Assembly (NCBI GenBank): GCA_964486395.1
Contig: CAZALP010000015.1
Span: forward strand, 1 to 13,483
DNA length: 13,483 nucleotides
Reading direction: 5' to 3'
From: CAYYJV01 sp964486395
GTDB lineage: Bacteria; Patescibacteriota; Minisyncoccia; Minisyncoccales; MHMH01
Position numbers and translations under genes: made by a program. The notes under the pieces were generated by a model. It was not told where the DNA came from, searched no databases, and worked only from the letters and a program-made list of their open reading frames with translations. Below, in pieces: positions 13,482 through 13,483 of this stretch. Each line of letters opens with the position of its first letter. Within the stretch, counting starts at the first letter, position 1.

Positions 13482-13483
13482 CC

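Overview
The window reads as a chromosomal segment of an AT-rich bacterium, most likely a Candidate Phyla Radiation (Patescibacteria, Parcubacteria-like) cell. This is inferred from a compact type IV pilus locus with PilB, PilC and PilM-N-O but no PilP or secretin PilQ in view, from very small genes with terse junctions, and from large modular minor pilins. TGA is used as an ordinary stop (pilM and pilN end in TGA), so the recoded-UGA groups (Gracilibacteria, SR1) are excluded.

Layout. Positions 1-11156 hold one long minus-strand gene series. In transcription order it is a sensor-less membrane histidine kinase, a stand-alone receiver protein, the assembly ATPase PilB, the platform protein PilC, three pilin-like proteins (a large modular prepilin, a PilW/PulJ-type pilin and a PilX/GspK-type protein with a beta-rich C-terminal part), then PilM, PilN, PilO and the start of a small membrane protein cut by the window edge. 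A 55-base divergent promoter region separates this from positions 11212-13251 on the plus strand, which encode a 679-residue fusion of a family 2 glycosyltransferase, membrane segments and a SAM-dependent methyltransferase. The right end carries tRNA-Pro(TGG), a 3'-end-only tRNA remnant and tRNA-Gly(TCC).

How it works together. PilB powers pilus extension through PilC, and PilM-N-O form the cytoplasmic/inner-membrane alignment complex. The three pilin-like proteins are probably the priming/tip complex. The major pilin, prepilin peptidase and retraction ATPase are not in the window. The two-component pair directly upstream of pilB suggests local control of assembly.

Most unusual points: (1) five of the operon's junctions carry a different perfect or near-perfect palindrome, most starting within about ten bases of the upstream stop codon; (2) none of the three pilins has the usual Gly(-1)/Glu(+5) pair in full; (3) PilB has lost half of its tetracysteine zinc site, and both of its c-di-GMP-type motifs deviate; (4) the glycosyltransferase-methyltransferase fusion; (5) a partial copy of the tRNA-Pro 3' end between two intact tRNAs.
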